A DNA stretch of 50,093 nt from Thermoanaerobaculia bacterium (GCA_027069135.1 JALXFE010000359.1:1-50093); one strand, 5' to 3'. Counted from the first letter of the stretch, positions 17,143 to 24,564 are shown. Translations and numbers: made by a program. The notes: generated by a model not told the origin, from the sequence alone.

Positions 17143-18324
17143 ATGTTTCAGAGAAGTCTTGATGGGAGGCGGCCGATGATTCCGCAGCCGGCGGTCGCAG
17201 GATCGGTTCTTGAATCCGATGTGCTGGCGGCCTCGTCCGGGGACACACAGGCTTTCGGCCGCCTCGTCGATGCCTCGAAAGGCGTCGTATGCTCGATTTC
17301 TCTCGCCGTCGTTCGCAACGTAGGTGAGAGCGAAGACATCGCCCAGGAGGCTTTTCTGGAGGCCTGGAAGAGCCTTCCGCGGCTGAAGAATCCCGCCAGT
17401 TTCTTCCCCTGGCTCCGGCAGCTGACCCGCAACCAGGCGCGCAATTTTCTGCGTGGGCAGATTCGCCGGAAGAAGCGCTCGCGTCCCCTGGAGGATGAGA
17501 TCCTCGAGAGGGATGCGGATCCGTCGCCGAGTGCAGCGGAACGGCTCGAATCGAGGCAAAACGCTGCGCTCCTGCGGCGAGTGCTCGATGAGTTGCCGGA
17601 CGAGGCCCGGGAAGTCATCACGCTTTTCTACCGAGAGGGGCAGAGCACGCGGCAGGTGAGCGAGCTGCTGGGTCTTTCCGAGGCAGCGGTGCGCCAACGC
17701 CTCACCCGGGCTCGCGGGAAGATTCGCCAGGAGATCCTGGATCGTGCCGGGGAGGAGCTACGCCGCAGCTCTCCGGGGTCTGCTTTCACGGGGGCGGTTC
17801 TCGTCGCTGCCACGGCGGCGTTGCCGGCGGCTTCCGCCTTCGGTATGGGGGCCTCGGCCAAGGTGGGGAGCTCACTCCTGGCGAAGGCCGGTACCGTGGT
17901 GGCCTCCATGCTCCTGCCGGCGGGGATCGCCATCGGAGCCAACGAGCTCAACGTGCGCAAGATTGCCGCGGGGAGCCTCGATGAGGAGGAAGCCCGGGGG
18001 TTCCGAAGATTCCGCTGGGTGAGCGCCCTGACGATTCTCCTCTGCGGCTCGACCCTCTCCCTGAGCTTCCTGTGGGTAGAGCAGTTGTGGTGGCTCCCGA
18101 TGGTGCCCTTCGCCGTACTGATCCTCTCCCTGGCGTTCAACTCTTTTGTCTGGGTTCCTCGTCTCATGGCCCGTCGTCTCGCCGAGGAGCTCCGGCGAGA
18201 CCCGGCCGCTGCACGTCGACACCGCCGCCAACGGTGGCAGTGCATCGTAGGGTTTCTGAGCGGCTTGGTCTTTGGCGGCCTGGGTCTGGCCTACGGCATC
18301 CTCTCCGCCGTCGGCGGTGGTTGA
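17143..18324 (+). CDS. ECF sigma factor fused to a C-terminal membrane domain
   Basis: Residues about 25-105 form sigma region 2 ('GDTQAFGRLVDASKG', 'DIAQEAFLEAWKSLPRLKNP', 'WLRQLTRNQARNFLR'). Residues about 145-200 form region 4 ('VLDELPDEAREVITLFYREG', 'SELLGLSEAAVRQRLTRARG'). The remaining 190 or so residues are not part of a classical ECF factor: two small-residue-rich hydrophobic stretches (about 210-270), then strong hydrophobic segments near 'WVSALTILLCGSTLSLSFLW', 'LPMVPFAVLILSLAFNSFVW' and 'CIVGFLSGLVFGGLGLAYGI'. The sigma factor is thus probably tethered to the inner membrane, possibly in place of a separate anti-sigma. AAAGGAGA lies 5 bases before the ATG. No anti-sigma gene is adjacent. 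Confidence 0.87.
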   Translation: MFQRSLDGRRPMIPQPAVAGSVLESDVLAASSGDTQAFGRLVDASKGVVCSISLAVVRNVGESEDIAQEAFLEAWKSLPRLKNPASFFPWLRQLTRNQARNFLRGQIRRKKRSRPLEDEILERDADPSPSAAERLESRQNAALLRRVLDELPDEAREVITLFYREGQSTRQVSELLGLSEAAVRQRLTRARGKIRQEILDRAGEELRRSSPGSAFTGAVLVAATAALPAASAFGMGASAKVGSSLLAKAGTVVASMLLPAGIAIGANELNVRKIAAGSLDEEEARGFRRFRWVSALTILLCGSTLSLSFLWVEQLWWLPMVPFAVLILSLAFNSFVWVPRLMARRLAEELRRDPAAARRHRRQRWQCIVGFLSGLVFGGLGLAYGILSAVGGG

Positions 18325-18334
18325 GGCCGCCGAC
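18310..18334. terminator. Hairpin between convergent sigma-factor and pyruvate kinase genes
   Basis: GTCGGCGG (18310-18317) and CCGCCGAC (18327-18334) form an 8-bp GC-rich stem with a 9-base loop spanning the sigma-gene stop codon, 17 bases from the pyruvate kinase stop. The two genes converge here, so a bidirectional termination or transcript-end-stabilising hairpin is plausible. It has no T-tract, so it is not a canonical intrinsic terminator. Confidence 0.35.
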
Positions 18335-18350
18335 ACCCGGCCCCGGAGGC

Positions 18351-19805
18351 TCATCGATACTGGGGTTGGACCCGGTGGATGCGCATCAGGTTGGTGCGGG
18401 GTCGGTCGGCGATGGGAGCACCCATGAGGATGATGATGACGTCGTCCGGTTGAGAGAGATCTTGGGTTTGAAGCTCCCGGTCCACGATGAGGACGACCTC
18501 GTCGTGATTCTCCGGATGGCTCTCGAGAACGACGGGGTAGGTACCCCACAGCAATTGGGTGTGTCGAGCCACTTTCGGATCGGTGGAGAAGACGATGACC
18601 GGTACCGGCGGGCGATAGCGGGCGATGAGTCGGGCGGTGAAGCCTCCTTGGCTGAAGGCCACGATATGCCGCACCTTCAGAAGGTCTACGGCATGGGCTG
18701 CGGCGGCACAAGTGGCGTCCGGAACGTCGATCGCTCCGGCCAGGGTGCCGTCCAGGACTCCGGGCTCGGCGCCGCTCAGCTCGGATTGACGCTCGAAATC
18801 TACTGGGCGATAGCTCTCGGCGGTGGCGATGGTCCGGTGCATGGTCTCGACGGCTTGCAGTGGGAACTTGCCCGCTGCGGTCTCTCCCGAGAGCATGAGG
18901 GCGTCGGCGCCGTCGAAGACCGCGTTGGCGACATCGGAGACCTCGGCTCGGGTGGGGCGCGGCTGCTCCATCATCGACTCGAGCATCTGAGTTGCGACGA
19001 TCACGGGGGTTCCGGTGCGTCGACCGGCGGCGATGATACGTTTTTGGAGCACCGGCACCTGGTTGAGGGGCACCTCGACGCCCAAATCTCCTCGGGCCAC
19101 CATGACGGCGTCCGCCGAAGCGACGATCTCTTCCAAGTGTTCGACGGCGGCGGCCCGTTCCAGTTTGGCGATAAGGGGAAACTCGCCTCCCGCCGCCTCG
19201 ATCACCCCTCGCAGACGCTCCAGGTGATCCGAAGCGCCGACATAGCTGGCGGCGATGAAATCCGCTTTGAGCTCCACGGCGAAGGCGATGTCTTCCCGGT
19301 CTTTCTTGGAGATTTGAAACGGCAGGTCGCTATCCGGAAGGTTGAGTCCCTTTCGAGTCGAGACGTGGCCTCCGTGGAGAACCTCGGCGACGACATGAGA
19401 GGCGGCCCGGTGGCGCACGGCGAGCTCCACCAGACCGTTGTCGATCAGGACCCTCTCCCCGGGCTTCATGTATCGGATCAACCCGGGGGGATCGACCGGC
19501 AACTCGATACCCTCCGAAGCTTCGCCGAGGCGTACCTGCTGACCTTCCCCGAGATCCAGTCCACCTTCCGGCAAATGTCCGAGGCGATACCGGGGCCCCA
19601 TCAGATCGAAGACGATAGGGATGTGGAGATTGAGCTGTGCGGCGGCGGCTCGCACCGTCTCGACGGTTGCCCGGTGGCTGGCATGGTCTCCATGGGAGAG
19701 GTTCAAGCGAACGACGCGTACTCCCGCCTCGAGAAGCTTGCGGAGGATGGCCGGATCGCTGGAGGCGGGGCCCAAAGTGGCCATGATCTTGGCTCGGATT
19801 TCCAT
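18351..19805 (-). CDS. pyk: Pyruvate kinase
   Basis: Last step of glycolysis: phosphoenolpyruvate + ADP to pyruvate + ATP. The 484-residue product has 'RLNLSHGDHASHR', the Lys-containing 'PLIAKLERAAAVEHL', 'VMVARGDLGVEVPL', 'VIVATQMLESMM', 'PTRAEVSDVANAVFDGADALMLSGETA' (split by normal family spacing) and the allosteric C-terminal domain. The usual 'DTKGPEIR' is 'DLMGPRYR' (67-74). Leu68 and Arg72 sit at the positions that are Thr113/Glu117 in K+-dependent enzymes (rabbit numbering) and Leu/Lys in K+-independent ones. I infer that this enzyme does not need K+. It is transcribed away from the Pup-like gene. No Shine-Dalgarno is visible. Confidence 0.95.
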   Translation of the reverse strand: MEIRAKIMATLGPASSDPAILRKLLEAGVRVVRLNLSHGDHASHRATVETVRAAAAQLNLHIPIVFDLMGPRYRLGHLPEGGLDLGEGQQVRLGEASEGIELPVDPPGLIRYMKPGERVLIDNGLVELAVRHRAASHVVAEVLHGGHVSTRKGLNLPDSDLPFQISKKDREDIAFAVELKADFIAASYVGASDHLERLRGVIEAAGGEFPLIAKLERAAAVEHLEEIVASADAVMVARGDLGVEVPLNQVPVLQKRIIAAGRRTGTPVIVATQMLESMMEQPRPTRAEVSDVANAVFDGADALMLSGETAAGKFPLQAVETMHRTIATAESYRPVDFERQSELSGAEPGVLDGTLAGAIDVPDATCAAAAHAVDLLKVRHIVAFSQGGFTARLIARYRPPVPVIVFSTDPKVARHTQLLWGTYPVVLESHPENHDEVVLIVDRELQTQDLSQPDDVIIILMGAPIADRPRTNLMRIHRVQPQYR

Positions 19806-19813
19806 GGGGCGGG

Positions 19814-19819
19814 AGTATA
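19814..19819 (-). promoter_or_regulatory. Candidate -10 box for pyk; transcript may be leaderless
   Basis: On the minus strand TATACT (five of six consensus bases) lies 8 bases before the pyk ATG (19805). Initiation about 7 bases downstream would start the mRNA almost at the ATG, and no ribosome binding site is present between. The -35 position is poor. A leaderless mRNA is therefore possible but only inferred. Confidence 0.3.
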
Positions 19820-19847
19820 GCCTTGTCCGGCGGATTTGAGCGCGACG

Positions 19848-19861
19848 ACAAGCGAGCTTGT
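19848..19861. promoter_or_regulatory. Perfect palindrome between divergent pyk and pup-like genes
   Basis: ACAAGC-GA-GCTTGT is a perfect 6-bp inverted repeat with a 2-base centre in the 119-base divergent spacer. It lies about 43 bases from the pyk start and 64 bases from the pup-like start, a reasonable place for a dimeric repressor or activator serving one or both genes. No regulator is identified. Confidence 0.35.
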
Positions 19862-19896
19862 TGGAATCCTGCGTGGCGGGTCTGCGCCTCGAGCTG

Positions 19897-19920
19897 TGCT
19901 AGCATCCACTGAAAAGGAGA
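19897..19920 (+). promoter_or_regulatory. Extended -10 and ribosome binding site of the pup-like gene
   Basis: TGC-TAGCAT (19897-19905) looks like an extended -10 element, followed closely by GAAAAGGAGA (19911-19920), a strong Shine-Dalgarno 4 bases before the ATG at 19925. The leader would be very short (about 12 bases). The -35 region is not conserved. The ribosome binding site is convincing and supports translation of the small gene; the promoter is tentative. Confidence 0.45.
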
Positions 19921-19924
19921 TCGT

Positions 19925-20080
19925 ATGGCGAAAGCCCTCCACAAGATCGAGCCGAATCCGCAGCCCGCTGAACCGACCAAGGCCCCTCTCGAAGCCTTGG
20001 TGGAAAGGGTGATTGAGGATGCTACCCGTCGCGCCTCCAGCTACCGGGAAGATACTTTGGTTCCCGGCGGTGGCGAGTAG
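19925..20080 (+). CDS. Pup-like small protein modifier (C-terminal GGGE)
   Basis: A 51-codon gene beginning 'MAKALHKIEPNPQPAEPTK' and ending 'TLVPGGGE'. Pup, the prokaryotic ubiquitin-like protein, is 50-70 residues, largely disordered with a weak central helix, and ends in Gly-Gly-Gln or Gly-Gly-Glu. The terminal Glu side chain is joined to substrate lysines by PafA. Here residues about 1-20 are Pro-rich, 21-42 ('PLEALVERVIEDATRRASSY') can form a charged helix, and the tail is GGGE, which needs no prior deamidation. The strongest support is position: a PafA/Dop-family gene starts 35 bases downstream. A strong AAAAGGAGA precedes the ATG. It is shorter than mycobacterial Pup (64). It contains several lysines near the N-terminus, which could allow chain formation. 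Confidence 0.82.
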   Translation: MAKALHKIEPNPQPAEPTKAPLEALVERVIEDATRRASSYREDTLVPGGGE

Positions 20081-20115
20081 CCGGCCTTCTCACCGCCTGA
20101 TTCCGGGTCTTTGCG

Positions 20116-21834
20116 ATGGCTCCCGCGTCCTCCCGTCGTCTCCTAGGGCTGGAGACCGAATACGCTCTGCGCTATTCCGGATGGGGCCCCCGTCCGGGAA
20201 ACGACCAGATTTACGACGCCCTCCTCCAGGCGATCAGCGATGAAGTCGCCTCCGAGGCCGGTCGAGATCAGCCTGAGAAAAAGCAAGTCTTTCTAGAGAA
20301 CGGTGGAGCGTTCAACTACGAGCACTCCCCGGACCGTCCGCACCATGGCCTGGTGGAGGGCGCCACGCCGGAGTGTCGCTCCCCGGCGCAGTTGCTGCGT
20401 TACCAGAAGGCTCAGGATCTGTTGCTGGCTCGATGCTTGCCCCGGGCTCGCGAGATCCTAGGGGGATTGGGTTATAGCGGCGAGATCGGCCTGCTGAAGA
20501 ATTGCCGGGATGCGCAGGGCCATATCTACGGGGCTCAGGAAAACTATGAGGTGGAGGTCGCCGGTGGACTCTTCCTAGTTTTCTATCGTCTCGGCCTGGT
20601 GGCCCTCCTACCGCTCCTCATCGTACACTTCTTGGTCTTTTGGACCGGAGCCCTGCTGCTTCTCGCCGGGCTCTTCCTGGCCACTCTGCTTCTGCTGACA
20701 GTGGCGATGTTGGTGCCTGCCGTGCGCCGCCTTCCCGTCGTGAGGCTCTTCGCACGAGGGGAAGAGCGAGCCTTGAACGCCGCTCTGGGACGCCTGCAAC
20801 TTTGGATGGCCTATATCGAGCTTTGGCCCGTCGCGCTTCCCCTCTGCTGGCTCCTGCGGGGGACCGCCTTTCGCTCCATCCGGCGCCAGGCGGGAGCGTT
20901 CCTGATCTCTCGTCCCCTCCTTTCCGGAGCCGGATCCGTCGAGGCCGGGGGGCGGTTCGTCCTTTCTGAAAAAGGTCCGGGTATCGGCCAGTGGATGAGG
21001 AGCTCCCTACATCGCGAGACCCGGCCGGTTTTCGACACGGGGAATCTCCTCAAACAAGCGGGGCGCTTTCTGGGGCTGCGTCTATCTCCCTTTCTTCGTC
21101 TCTTCGAACGGCGCCAGAGGTTGCAATTGGGGCTTTCGGATTCCAACTGCGCCCAGGTTGCCGAGTTCCTCAAGGTGGCGACCACGGCGTTGGTGATCGA
21201 TATGACGGAGGCCGGTTGCCTCGAGGACGCGCCGCGGCCGAAGCAGCCCGTCGCCGCCCTCCGGACCTTGATTCGAGATCCGACCCTCACAGCACGGGTG
21301 GAGATGGAAGACGGCCGGCGTATGAGCGGCCTGGAGATCCAACGGTTTTATCTCGAGAAGGCCCGCCATTTCGAGGCCGCTGGGGACGTGGAGTCTCTCG
21401 AGACCCACGAGATCCTCGATCTCTGGGAGGAGGTCTTGGCGGCCCTCGAAGGGGGAAACTTCGACCTCTTGATCGGTCGCCTGGATTGGGTCACCAAGCG
21501 GTTCCTCATCGAGGCCGGCATGGGGAAGCTGCCGTCGGGGGGCGATCGCGAGGCGGTAGAAAAGACCCTCGACCTGCGCTACCACGAGCTGGGATCGGGG
21601 TACCTGGCCGAGATGGAGCGAGTGGGTCTGGCCCCAACCTTGGTCGAGCCGGAGGAGGTTGAGCGAGCCCTCCACGATCCGCCGGAGGATTCTCCGGCCC
21701 AGTTTCGGGGGCGATTGATCCAGGAGTACCGCCATTCCGGGGTGTCTCTCGAGGTCGGCTGGGCCTCGGCCTGGATCGGAGGACGGATTCGGGGGCGCGT
21801 GGTCGATTTTCGTAGGCCTCCGAAAGCACCCTGA
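20116..21834 (+). CDS. PafA/Dop-family Pup ligase/deamidase-like protein with transmembrane insertion
   Basis: PafA attaches Pup to lysines and Dop deamidates or removes Pup; both have a glutamine-synthetase-like fold. In this 572-residue protein I see the N-terminal 'RRLLGLETEYAL' (E13 matches the metal-binding Glu), 'ENGGAFNYEH' (61-70), 'LLKNCRDAQGHIYGAQENYE' (PafA: LFKNNTDxxGxxYGCHENY) and 'SRPLLSGAGSV'. Further on are 'LGLSDSNCAQVAEFLKVATT' (PafA: VGDSNxxExxxxLKVGT), 'SGLEIQRFYLEKA' and 'LDWVTKRFLIE'. Between 'ENYE' and 'SRPLLSGAG' lies an insertion of about 100 residues (151-250) with a strongly hydrophobic 151-203, probably two TM helices, and a weaker one near 228-248. The family's catalytic Asp (Y-x-D) appears as Glu69 in 'NYE', followed by about 12 extra residues. 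The PafA 'RDEPHA' loop is not recognisable. ATG 20116 is the first start after an in-frame stop. Confidence 0.87.
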   Translation: MAPASSRRLLGLETEYALRYSGWGPRPGNDQIYDALLQAISDEVASEAGRDQPEKKQVFLENGGAFNYEHSPDRPHHGLVEGATPECRSPAQLLRYQKAQDLLLARCLPRAREILGGLGYSGEIGLLKNCRDAQGHIYGAQENYEVEVAGGLFLVFYRLGLVALLPLLIVHFLVFWTGALLLLAGLFLATLLLLTVAMLVPAVRRLPVVRLFARGEERALNAALGRLQLWMAYIELWPVALPLCWLLRGTAFRSIRRQAGAFLISRPLLSGAGSVEAGGRFVLSEKGPGIGQWMRSSLHRETRPVFDTGNLLKQAGRFLGLRLSPFLRLFERRQRLQLGLSDSNCAQVAEFLKVATTALVIDMTEAGCLEDAPRPKQPVAALRTLIRDPTLTARVEMEDGRRMSGLEIQRFYLEKARHFEAAGDVESLETHEILDLWEEVLAALEGGNFDLLIGRLDWVTKRFLIEAGMGKLPSGGDREAVEKTLDLRYHELGSGYLAEMERVGLAPTLVEPEEVERALHDPPEDSPAQFRGRLIQEYRHSGVSLEVGWASAWIGGRIRGRVVDFRRPPKAP

Positions 21835-21917
21835 GGCGTCTGTCGGAACCCCGGCCCGGTCGAGAATGCTTGGGAACCCACGGTGCGTAGTATCTTTGAC
21901 CCGAGAGGAGGATAGCC

Positions 21918-22202
21918 ATGCCGAAGGCAATGTGGAATGGCGCGGTGCTGGCCGACAGTGATGCGACCGAGGTGGTGGAGGGAAATCACTACTTTCCCCC
22001 GGACTCCCTGAACCGACAGTATTTCAAGGAGAGCGGCACCCAAACGGTGTGCGGCTGGAAAGGTACTGCCAGCTATTTCGACGTCGTGGTCGAGGGCAAA
22101 ACCAACTCTGACGCTGCCTGGTACTACCCGGAGCCGAAATCCGCCGCCCAGGAGATCACGGGATTTATCGCGTTCTGGAAAGGGGTCGAGGTCCAATCTT
22201 GA
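21918..22202 (+). CDS. DUF427 family protein
   Basis: A 94-residue protein with the DUF427 pattern: 'MWNGAVLADSDATEVVEGNHYFP', 'TVCGWKGTASYFDV' (usual CxWKGxAxY), and 'AAWYYPEPKSAAQEITGFIAFW' (split by normal spacing). The family is a small beta-sandwich of unknown function. GAGGAGG lies just before the ATG. It is 83 bases after the PafA-like gene, and its stop overlaps the TTG start of the downstream hydrolase (TTGA), so translation of those two is probably coupled. A role with the Pup-like module is possible only by position. Confidence 0.85.
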   Translation: MPKAMWNGAVLADSDATEVVEGNHYFPPDSLNRQYFKESGTQTVCGWKGTASYFDVVVEGKTNSDAAWYYPEPKSAAQEITGFIAFWKGVEVQS

Positions 22203-23635
22203 AGAAAATTCTGCGAGAGCTGAAACTAGCGGGAGCCTTGGCAGTTCTCGTCGCTTCCTTGAGCGCAGGAGCCCAAGAAGACCGCTTGACCGGTCATTGG
22301 GAGGGCAGCATCGAGGTGCCTGGGACTCAGTTGGGGGTCAAAGTCGACCTGAATCTGGTCGAAGGAGCCTGGCAGGGAACGATTGACATCCCGATGCAAG
22401 GCGCCAAGGGGTTGGCGTTGGAGGAGATTTCAGTAAACGGCTCGGAGGTGCGCTTTCGAATCGCCGGAATCCCCGGCTCGCCGACCTTCGAGGGCCAGTT
22501 GGAAGATTCCGAGCTCAAGGGGACCTTCCTCCAGGGAGGTGCCTCCTTTCCTTTCGCCCTGAGCCGAGAGGTTACTGCGGGACCGCGTCGTTCCCAGCAA
22601 CCTAAAGGGCCCTTCCCCTACCGCAGCCTCGAGGTCTCCTACGAGGGCCCGGCCGGGAAGATTGCCGGCACGCTGACGGTACCGGAGGAGCGACAGCCGA
22701 TCGCCACCGTGCTCCTGATCTCCGGCTCCGGGCCGCAGAATCGCGACGCGGAGATCTTTGGGCACAAGCCGTTTCTCGTGCTGGCGGATCATCTCTCCCG
22801 CCATGGCATTGCGGTTCTTCGGGTGGACGACCGCGGGGTCGGAGGCAGCGAGGGGGATGTCGCTCGAGCCACCTCTCTCGACTTCGCCGAGGATGCTCGG
22901 GCCGGAGTCAAATTCCTGGGCGCCTACTCGGGGCTTTCCGAAGGGCCGGTGGGACTTCTGGGGCATAGTGAGGGGGGGCTCATCGCGCCGCTTCTGGCTC
23001 GCGACCCGGGGGTCGACTTTCTGGTGCTGGTGGCGGCACCGGGGGTTCCTGGCCGGGAGGTCCTCGCCCGGCAGCGGTTTCTGATCGCCCGGGGTGTCGG
23101 CGAGTCGGCAGAATCAATCCAGAAACGGGAGGCCCTTTTCGAGGAGCTCGTCGACCTGGTCTTAGCCGAGGAGACCCGGGAGACCCGCCTTCGGGAGATC
23201 ATCTACGAGCAAATGGCCCTCGACGAGGTATCGCCGGAGGATCGGGAAGTCGCCACCCAGCAGGCCGAAGCGGCCTTGGCTCAAATGGAGAGTCCCTGGT
23301 TTCGTTTTTTCCTCTCCCACGATCCTCGACCGGTGCTGGCTCGGGTCCAGGTGCCGGTCCTGGCCCTCTACGGCGCCAAGGATCTGCAGGTGGAGCCGGC
23401 GCAGAATCAGCCGGCCCTCGAGAAAGCCCTGCACCGGGGCGGGAATCGAGACGTGGAGGTCGTTCGGTTCAAGAATCTGAACCACCTGATGCAGAGTGCC
23501 GGCACCGGCCACCCTTCCGAGTATTGGGCGTTGGAAGAGACCTTCTCGCCCGTGGCATTGGAGAAGATCTCCACCTGGATCGGGCAGCACTTCCCTCCCG
23601 CCACCCGAGAGACGGCCACCGAGGTCTCAGAATGA
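22199..23635 (+). CDS. Exported alpha/beta hydrolase
   Basis: The 478-residue product has a signal peptide (hydrophobic residues about 8-24, 'SAGA' cleavage), a beta-rich N-terminal region (25-125, 'LTGHWEGSIEVPG') found in many secreted hydrolases, and an alpha/beta-hydrolase domain. Visible elements are 'LLISGSGPQNRDAEIFGH' (oxyanion region), 'VLRVDDRGVGGSEG', nucleophile elbow 'GHSEGG', acid 'LYGAKDLQVEP' and catalytic His 'LNHLMQ'. It is likely a periplasmic esterase, lipase or peptidase; the substrate is unknown. The TTG start at 22199 is the only candidate before the signal sequence. Its stop overlaps the next gene by four bases (ATGA). Confidence 0.87.
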   Translation: MKKILRELKLAGALAVLVASLSAGAQEDRLTGHWEGSIEVPGTQLGVKVDLNLVEGAWQGTIDIPMQGAKGLALEEISVNGSEVRFRIAGIPGSPTFEGQLEDSELKGTFLQGGASFPFALSREVTAGPRRSQQPKGPFPYRSLEVSYEGPAGKIAGTLTVPEERQPIATVLLISGSGPQNRDAEIFGHKPFLVLADHLSRHGIAVLRVDDRGVGGSEGDVARATSLDFAEDARAGVKFLGAYSGLSEGPVGLLGHSEGGLIAPLLARDPGVDFLVLVAAPGVPGREVLARQRFLIARGVGESAESIQKREALFEELVDLVLAEETRETRLREIIYEQMALDEVSPEDREVATQQAEAALAQMESPWFRFFLSHDPRPVLARVQVPVLALYGAKDLQVEPAQNQPALEKALHRGGNRDVEVVRFKNLNHLMQSAGTGHPSEYWALEETFSPVALEKISTWIGQHFPPATRETATEVSE

Positions 23636-24528
23636 GCCTCCGGGATCACCTCCGCCCGTTCGTACTATTCGGCTGCCTAACCCTCGCCTTCGCTTCCCCG
23701 GGGAGGGCCTGGGGGCCCACGGGGCATATGCTCACCGCCCAGATCGCCTACGACCGGTTGCAGCCTCAAACCCGAGCGGAGGTCGATCGGCTGATCGCCG
23801 TTCTGGCGGACGAAGAGCCGAAGTTCGATCATTTCGTCCCGGCCTCCAATTGGATGGACGAAATCCGGCGCCTCGGCTGGCGGGCCTTCGATTATTGGCA
23901 TTTCACCAATCCGCCCTACAATCCGGAAGGGCTCCCCTCGGTGCGGCCCTCCCATCGCCACGACATCGTCTGGGCCATCGGCCAGGCGGTGGACACCCTA
24001 CAGAACCCGGATACCCCGGATGTCCAGAAGGCCTGGATGCTTCGGGTTCTCGACCACCTGGTGGGGGATCTCCATCAGCCGTTGCATAGCATCAACCGTT
24101 ACACCCACCGGCTGCCGGACGGCGACCGTGGCGGCAACCTCTTCGCAGTGAAGCTGCCGCCCCGGGACGACGGGGGCTATGTGCCGGACAACCTCCACGC
24201 CTATTGGGATGGCACCGCCGGCCTTTTTCCCTGGCTTCGGCGGGGACAGGCCTGGAAGCGGAAGATCGGCTCCATGGCCCGCCAGGTCCGGACGAGAGTT
24301 CCGGCTCCTCAAGGGATCGAGAAAGACCTGGACCCGAAGCGCTGGGCCGAGGAGAGCTACCGCCTCGCCATCGAGGTGGTCTATCAAGGCATCGAAGAGG
24401 GTGGGGTTCCGTCGCAGGCGTATCAAGCCCGGGCCCAGGCCGTCATCGAAGAACGTCTGGCCCTGGGTGGCTACCGCCTGGCGGCGATCCTGGAATATGC
24501 ATTCAACCCTCCGAGGGAGGCCCGCTAG
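23632..24528 (+). CDS. S1/P1-type nuclease, secreted
   Basis: Zinc-dependent nuclease acting on single-stranded nucleic acids, exported to the periplasm or outside. The 298-residue product has a signal peptide ending 'GRA-WGPTGH'. Cleavage after Ala26 would expose Trp27, whose amino group binds zinc in this family, with H32 as the next ligand. Other ligand motifs are 'FDHFVPASNWMDEIR', 'YWHFTN', 'LDHLVGDLHQPLHS', 'GDRGGNLFAV' and 'LHAYWDG'. ATG 23632 gives a 4-base overlap with the hydrolase gene. The set of zinc ligands looks complete, so activity is expected. Confidence 0.93.
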   Translation: MSLRDHLRPFVLFGCLTLAFASPGRAWGPTGHMLTAQIAYDRLQPQTRAEVDRLIAVLADEEPKFDHFVPASNWMDEIRRLGWRAFDYWHFTNPPYNPEGLPSVRPSHRHDIVWAIGQAVDTLQNPDTPDVQKAWMLRVLDHLVGDLHQPLHSINRYTHRLPDGDRGGNLFAVKLPPRDDGGYVPDNLHAYWDGTAGLFPWLRRGQAWKRKIGSMARQVRTRVPAPQGIEKDLDPKRWAEESYRLAIEVVYQGIEEGGVPSQAYQARAQAVIEERLALGGYRLAAILEYAFNPPREAR

Positions 24529-24564
24529 CAGCTCCGGCCTGCAGGCTGTTCGCTCGGTGCCATT

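Noticed and set aside
18072-19820. Long plus-strand open frame (582 codons) opposite pyruvate kinase
   Set aside because: It is the antisense of an unmistakable pyruvate kinase; composition (Gly/Asp/Arg-rich) and lack of any motif show a GC-rich shadow.
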